Shown piece after piece: positions 59,761 to 64,000 of a stretch of 64,000 nt of DNA (positions are counted from its first letter, which is position 1; the number at the start of each line of letters is the position of its first letter). The translations under genes were made by a program, and so were the position numbers. Under the pieces are notes generated by a model. It was not told the origin of the DNA, ran no database searches, and saw only the letters and a list, made by a program, of their open reading frames with translations. This DNA is from Limanda limanda (Eukaryota; Chordata; Actinopteri; Pleuronectiformes; Pleuronectidae): the NCBI RefSeq assembly GCF_963576545.1, contig NC_083655.1:1217422-1281421 (forward strand), read 5' to 3'.

Positions 59761-60849
59761 CTGAGCCCACGACAACAGACAACGCACGGAGTGTGTGTCC
59801 TCTGGGTCACGCAGGCAGACACACACAGATCTGCAGCTTCTACACATTGAAATACACAACTCTGCATTAATTCAGCAGGAAAACACATCGTGATAAACTC
59901 CAACAGGTTAATATTACTTTGTTTTATTTAAGGACAAAGAGTAAATGAAGAAACTCAAACGAGCCACTTTTTGATTTTAAGTTTGAAACAATGATCAAAA
60001 TGATTCATAAATCTGCTTCATGTCTGTGGAGGAGTTTCAGTGCTGACGTCACTGACTCGCTTCTACCCGACGGTTTGTTTACTTCAGTCACGTGGTGTTA
60101 ATAACAATAACTAATAACACAACTACACAAACTGAATCTTAAGATGAAATCTGAATAAAACATGAAGCTGAGATTATGAAAACTTAGAAGCTTGAGATGA
60201 ACTCACTCTCAGTGGAGTCAGTGATCCTGTGCCCCAGCTTCCGGTTCTGAGGTGAAGTGGTTCTGTTGGGAATCGAACACACACAGGGGGGGGGGTGTGA
60301 TTGAATATTCACCAGGAAACAAACATCGGTGACGAGTATACACAGTCTATGTGACGAACACGCAGCGCTCGGTCCCGACGCGGCTTCGCTCCAGCGACGG
60401 TTTGGAAAATAAAAGCTCCCGCTCGCTTCCTGACCAGGCCCCGCCGAGCGGCTAATGCTAACCGGGTTAGCTCGCCCGGGTCCGCCTGGGTCCGCCCGGG
60501 TCCTGCCTGAGGGGGGGGGCTCCCGGAGGGGTACCGGGCACCACGTGGAGCCCCGGGGCCGCGGGAGGAGCAGCGGAAGCCCGCAGACTGCACGGGGAGC
60601 TTCCGTTCGCTGCTGCGGAAGCTAACCGTGCGCGCGGGGCTGAGCAGCGCGGTGCTCTTATTTCGAAGGTTCGACGCCGGTTCGAGCCAGGAGGCACAAA
60701 ATGGAGGAAACGGGGGTTTCACACCCGAGCAGCGAGAGCGCGTCACTTTCCGCCTGGAAGCGAGGAAATAAATTCACAGGTTCGATTCCGAGCGACGTAA
60801 ATAAAACAAGAAAAGTACCTGACCGGACATCCGCTGCTGCCGTTAGCCG
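59761..60849 (-). promoter_or_regulatory. mynn: mynn 5' UTR introns and CpG-rich promoter region
   Basis: On the minus strand, a likely first non-coding exon ends at 60819 (CCGGTCAG before GTACTT). A small non-coding exon fits 60262-60207 (acceptor TTCCCAACAG, donor GTGAGTTC). Sequence at 60360-60900 is CpG-rich. These UTR exons are inferred from splice signals only. Confidence 0.45.
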
Positions 60850-60871
60850 TGACGTCACGGCTCTCGCGAGA
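60850..60871 (-). promoter_or_regulatory. mynn: CRE palindrome and TCTCGCGAGA motif
   Basis: TGACGTCA (60850-60857), a full CREB/ATF palindrome, lies 4 bp from TCTCGCGAGA (60862-60871), a palindromic core-promoter motif of vertebrate housekeeping genes. Both are just upstream of the inferred first mynn exon end. Confidence 0.65.
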
Positions 60872-60919
60872 TGCACCGAGATGCACGGCGGGAGGGGGTG
60901 GGGGGTGGGGGGGTGCACC

Positions 60920-61313
60920 CATAGACATATATAAGGCTAGATGTCTCGGACAATGGAGTCGAACGTCACCACATGGCGGCCATCTTGCTGCGGAACTTGC
61001 TCAATTTTCAACCGATTTTTAAACTGTTTGGTTTGTGATAAACGTCAGAGATGTAGTTATGACACTGCATAAATTATTAAATTGTTTAGAAAAATAACAT
61101 AATTATTCATAAGTATGTAGTGTCATAGCTACATCTCTGACGTTTATAACAAACTAAACAGTTTAAAAATCGGTTGAAAATTGAGCAAGTTATGGTTATT
61201 TACCAATACCAACACAATGTTATGGGTGAGCGAGCTGCCCGATGCAAGATGGCCGCCATGTGGTGACGTCCGGCTCCGTCGAACGAGACATCTAGTCTTT
61301 ATATATGTCTATG
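60920..61313. mobile_element. Long-arm foldback element upstream of mynn
   Basis: A second copy of the palindromic element at 37119-37569, with ends ATAGACATATATAA and its complement. The left arm lacks about 75 bp (the segment from CGGGCAGCTCGCTC to CATAACTTG is missing). It lies about 50 bp upstream of the CRE/TCTCGCGAGA promoter. Confidence 0.8.
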
Positions 61314-61399
61314 CTCGAGATGAGCACCGCCCCGCCGGGACGAAGCACCGCCCGCCGGGGGAAAACCTTCACCGAAAACACGCGCACATACGTTAGAGA

Positions 61400-61616
61400 T
61401 ACTTTTTTTTTTTTTTTTAAACATATATTTATTGGTTTTATACATTTACATAAATTTACATACATAAAAGAACCTCACCCAACCTGAACATATGGCAGTA
61501 TAAAATGACAGTTAATAATACAAATATCACAAAAATTGCTAAGTTATGATTAAGGACAAGAAATTACAATGAAAAATACTAATTTAGTTTAAACTAAATT
61601 AAAACAAAAAATTAAA

Positions 61617-61655
<39 letters not shown>

Positions 61656-61900
61656 ATATAAGTAAAATAAAATACAGTCACAAACATGGAACAGATCAGT
61701 CACTTCACATTTCCGATGCCTCTTCAATGTCACCATTCTTACCAAAGTCCAAAACATCTCCCAGATACTGTACATTTAGAAACTTTCTTCCCAACTATAC
61801 ATGTTAACTTCTCAAGAGCCAAACTCCACGTTACATTTTTTAGCCAGTGGCCTCGAGAGGAGAAACGAAAATTTTATCCAGGACAGAGCGACTGAGCGCC
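61400..61900 (-). mobile_element. Probable LINE 3' fragment, minus strand
   Basis: A T-run at 61401-61417 looks like the poly-A tail of a minus-strand insertion. The following AT-rich sequence includes an AT microsatellite at about 61620-61651. Minus-strand remnants such as NVTWSLALEKLTCIVGKKVSKC resemble LINE C-termini only weakly. Confidence 0.35.
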
Positions 61901-61943
61901 TGGCCGGTAGAAGACACAGCTCAACCATTACGCTCGTAGAGCA

Positions 61944-62104
61944 TCCCCGACAGAGCACAGCCCTGCCGGACCCCTCGACCCCCCCCGACAGAGCACAGCC
62001 CTGCCGGACCCCTCGACCCACCACGACAGAGCACAGCCCTGCCGGACCCCTCGACCCCCCCTGACAGAGCACAGCCCTGCCGGACCCCTCGACCCCCCCT
62101 GACA
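61944..62104. repeat. GC-rich minisatellite, about 38-bp unit, four copies
   Basis: Four tandem units containing GACAGAGCACAGCCCTGCCG then GACCCCTCGACC, differing at one or two bases. The open frames across it are repeat artefacts. Confidence 0.93.
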
Positions 62105-62164
62105 GGAGCATACTCTCAACGTCACTGTGCAGCACCTTGAGCTTAGCTATGAAGCCAGCGCTGG

Positions 62165-62210
62165 AGGAGAGAGAGAGAGGTGGGGGGAGAGAGAAAGAAA
62201 GAGAGAGGGG

Positions 62211-62261
<51 letters not shown>

Positions 62262-62300
62262 GGGGGGAGAGAGAGAGAGAGAGACAGAGAGAGAGAGGGA
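62165..62300. repeat. (GA)n microsatellite, impure
   Basis: GA array with GG interruptions. On the minus strand it is a TC run that directly follows the 3' end of the LINE remnant at 62301. Confidence 0.95.
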
Positions 62301-63000
62301 TTTTTGAAACCTTTATTTTCCAAAATTATACAAAACTACTGTCCACGTTTCAATGGATATGTACAGTACGCTTCAGAACAATACTATAACCTACCTAGAA
62401 AGTCATATTAAATATTAAAAACATCTCCTATTATTTTCCTACTTTACGTCTCACCAAACTGTCTAAAAACATTCTGCAGTGTATTAAACAAGTAAACAGT
62501 CTTTTACATTCATACAAAGCGTTGAAAACCTTCTCTGCTTCTCCACAAGAAGGACATTGCTCTTGACTGTCGGGTTGATGATGGATATAACACTGTGAAC
62601 CACGATGGCTCCGTGTGAATCCTCCACTGCAGGTCACCAGATCCAGTCTCCTCCTCCACACCGGGTCTCACATCCAGCTTCTTCTGCTCAGGGTTAAAAC
62701 ACAACATCCACACATGGCTCTTCCTCTGGCTGTGTACAGGTCCACTTGTTTCCAGTCGGTTTTATTTAAAAAAGGTCCTGAGAGTCCGTCCAGATTTGGA
62801 TTAAAACCCAACTCCGGAAACCGGTCGCTGTCATCAGGGGTTTCCGTTCCAGCAGAGTGTTCCCTCAGCGTCTTCACCTCCTCGTCCGTGAGTCTAGTCC
62901 TGTCGCCCTGACCTCTGCCCGATGAGGGACGGAGCAGGAGCTGAGAGGACCTCCGACCCGGAACAGGAGTGCCGTCTGCCGGGACCCTCTGGAGCTGGAT
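62301..63000 (-). mobile_element. Decayed Tx1-clade LINE, 3' part, flanked by (TC)n
   Basis: Minus-strand pieces resemble the ORF2 C-terminus of the intact element: SGDLQWR in one frame and CPSCGEAEKVFNALYECKRL (compare CPFCDEKETLFHCFYEC) in the next, so at least one frameshift is present. Upstream, FPELGFNPNLDGLSGPFLN matches the preceding region. The 3' end reads AATAAAGGTTTCAAAAATCC and runs straight into a TC array, as in the intact copy. Sequence further upstream to about 63430 has open but unrecognised frames. Confidence 0.6.
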
Positions 63001-63521
63001 AGGAGGAGGCTGGAGGTGGTGGTGCCTCTGAGCATGCTGCTGAAGAGGGAGGCTTCTGCTGTGGATGCCCCCTCTCCAACGTCCACCACCTTCACCAGAA
63101 GCCTTTTGGAGGCTGCGGGGTCCTCCAAGAGCCCACCAGCCCCCCAGGTACCGGTCAGCCGATGGGTCTGGAGGCTGGCCACCCACAGCAGACATCCTCT
63201 GCAGACTGTAGGCTCCACCCAGAGCCAGGCGGCCTCCTGCATACAGGTCCGGGGATGGGGCTGGAGGGTTGCAGGTACGGGACAAAAAGACTCACCCAAG
63301 GGGGCTCTTTCAGCCATAATTCTACCAAAGAGATCTCCTCAAGGGGCTCTGCCTTGTTCTGGGTTCCCGGTGAACCCAGCTCCTCTACCAAACAATCAAA
63401 ATAATAAACTTGATCATAAAAAAAACTAATCTCTGCTGAGTTCATATTGTGGTTGTATTGTTCTGTAAGGATTGGGGGGAGGAGTAGGACCCAGACGCAG
63501 AGTTTTAAAATAAAAGGTCAT

Positions 63522-63854
63522 GCCGGAAGGCTGTTATGACCAAATGGGTAGGAGATGAACCTCCTTCAATATATCTATGGAAGTCTCTGATGTTAGATTA
63601 TATTTCTCTGGAAAGACTAAGATTTCGTATCAACGGTCAGAATGACCTTTTTACAGCTAAGTTTGATAAAGTGGTGAGGTACCTGGGAGCTCAGACTGGA
63701 ACTGCCTGAAATGTAAGACCTAATTAGGACTTTTGAGATCATTGCTGTAGATGTATTTTGGATTTGCTACATATTTCATATAATCTGTATGTACTGTGCT
63801 GGACTGTTATAATTTCTGAAAATGTTCAATAAAAGAGAGTTCAAAAAAAAATAA
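63522..63854 (+). mobile_element. 5'-truncated L1 insertion with 10-bp duplication
   Basis: AAAAGGTCAT occurs at 63512-63521 and 63855-63864. Between them, the plus strand carries a short L1 ORF2 C-terminal remnant (DEPPSIYLWKSLMLDYISLE, then a 3' UTR) and ends ATAAAAGAGAGTTCAAAAAAAAATAAAA-like A-rich sequence. The length is about 333 bp. Confidence 0.75.
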
Positions 63855-63864
63855 AAAAGGTCAT

Positions 63865-64000
63865 TTTAATTTAACAAGCTCTTTAGCTAACAAAATAAAC
63901 ACGAACACTAAAAGGGAAAAACAAAAGCACAAGGAAGCTACAAGAGGCTCAGGAGATCAGGACAGCAGCATGGAGCATCAGGGAACAAGAACAAGACAAG
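63865..64000. other. Right-edge sequence, no gene recognised
   Basis: A-rich sequence after the L1 insertion. With 63470-63511 (GGACCCAGACGCAGAG) it resembles terminal sequence of fish LTR or other repeats, but it is too short to classify. Confidence 0.3.

Overview
The window is teleost fish DNA, probably from a percomorph-type genome. Long di- and tetranucleotide arrays, several fish transposon families, a fish-type NLRC3-like NLR gene with duplicated LRR exons, and three conserved vertebrate genes whose exons could be joined in frame all point that way. The species cannot be named from sequence alone. All exon models were built by eye from splice sites, reading-frame phase and family similarity.

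Layout: (1) 1-600 holds the first exon fragment and 5' flank of an NLR gene that runs off the left edge on the minus strand. (2) 613-11.5 kb is repeat-rich and has no confident host gene: a very long TCTG array, a Tc1-like relic, a candidate solo LTR, microsatellites and an L1 fragment. (3) 11477-18472 is a DNA transposon bounded by an 8-bp direct repeat. An apparently intact Tx1-clade L1 retrotransposon (ORF1 and ORF2) sits in a TC microsatellite inside it. (4) 19.4-21.3 kb is a minisatellite. (5) 21.7-34.0 kb is an NLRC3-like NLR gene on the minus strand: two N-terminal repeat exons, a RING-finger exon, a FISNA-NACHT exon and eight LRR exons. (6) 34-37 kb is a tandem array of duplicated NLR 5' ends with GATA/TATC microsatellites at the junctions. 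(7) 38022-43438 is eif2s3 (eIF2 gamma), plus strand, 12 exons, 472 codons. (8) 45022-51838 is lrrc31, plus strand, 10 exons, 569 codons. (9) 54624-59758 is mynn (myoneurin), minus strand, 7 coding exons, 734 codons, with a GC-rich promoter near 60.8 kb. (10) 60.9-64 kb is again transposon-rich.

The three single-copy genes form a conserved block; mynn and lrrc31 are also near neighbours in human. They are not known to share a pathway: eif2s3 is the GTPase subunit of translation initiation factor eIF2, mynn is a BTB/zinc-finger transcription factor, and lrrc31 is a leucine-rich repeat protein of poorly known role. The NLR region differs sharply, with near-identical LRR exons, duplicated introns and duplicated first exons, as expected of a fast-evolving immune family.

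The most interesting points are: the TC-repeat-associated Tx1 element nested in a DNA transposon, with a stem-loop at its 3' end; the RING exon in the NLR; the microsatellite-bounded duplication of NLR first exons; the long-arm foldback elements beside both the eif2s3 and mynn promoters; and an hAT-like element ending 11 bp from an lrrc31 splice acceptor.
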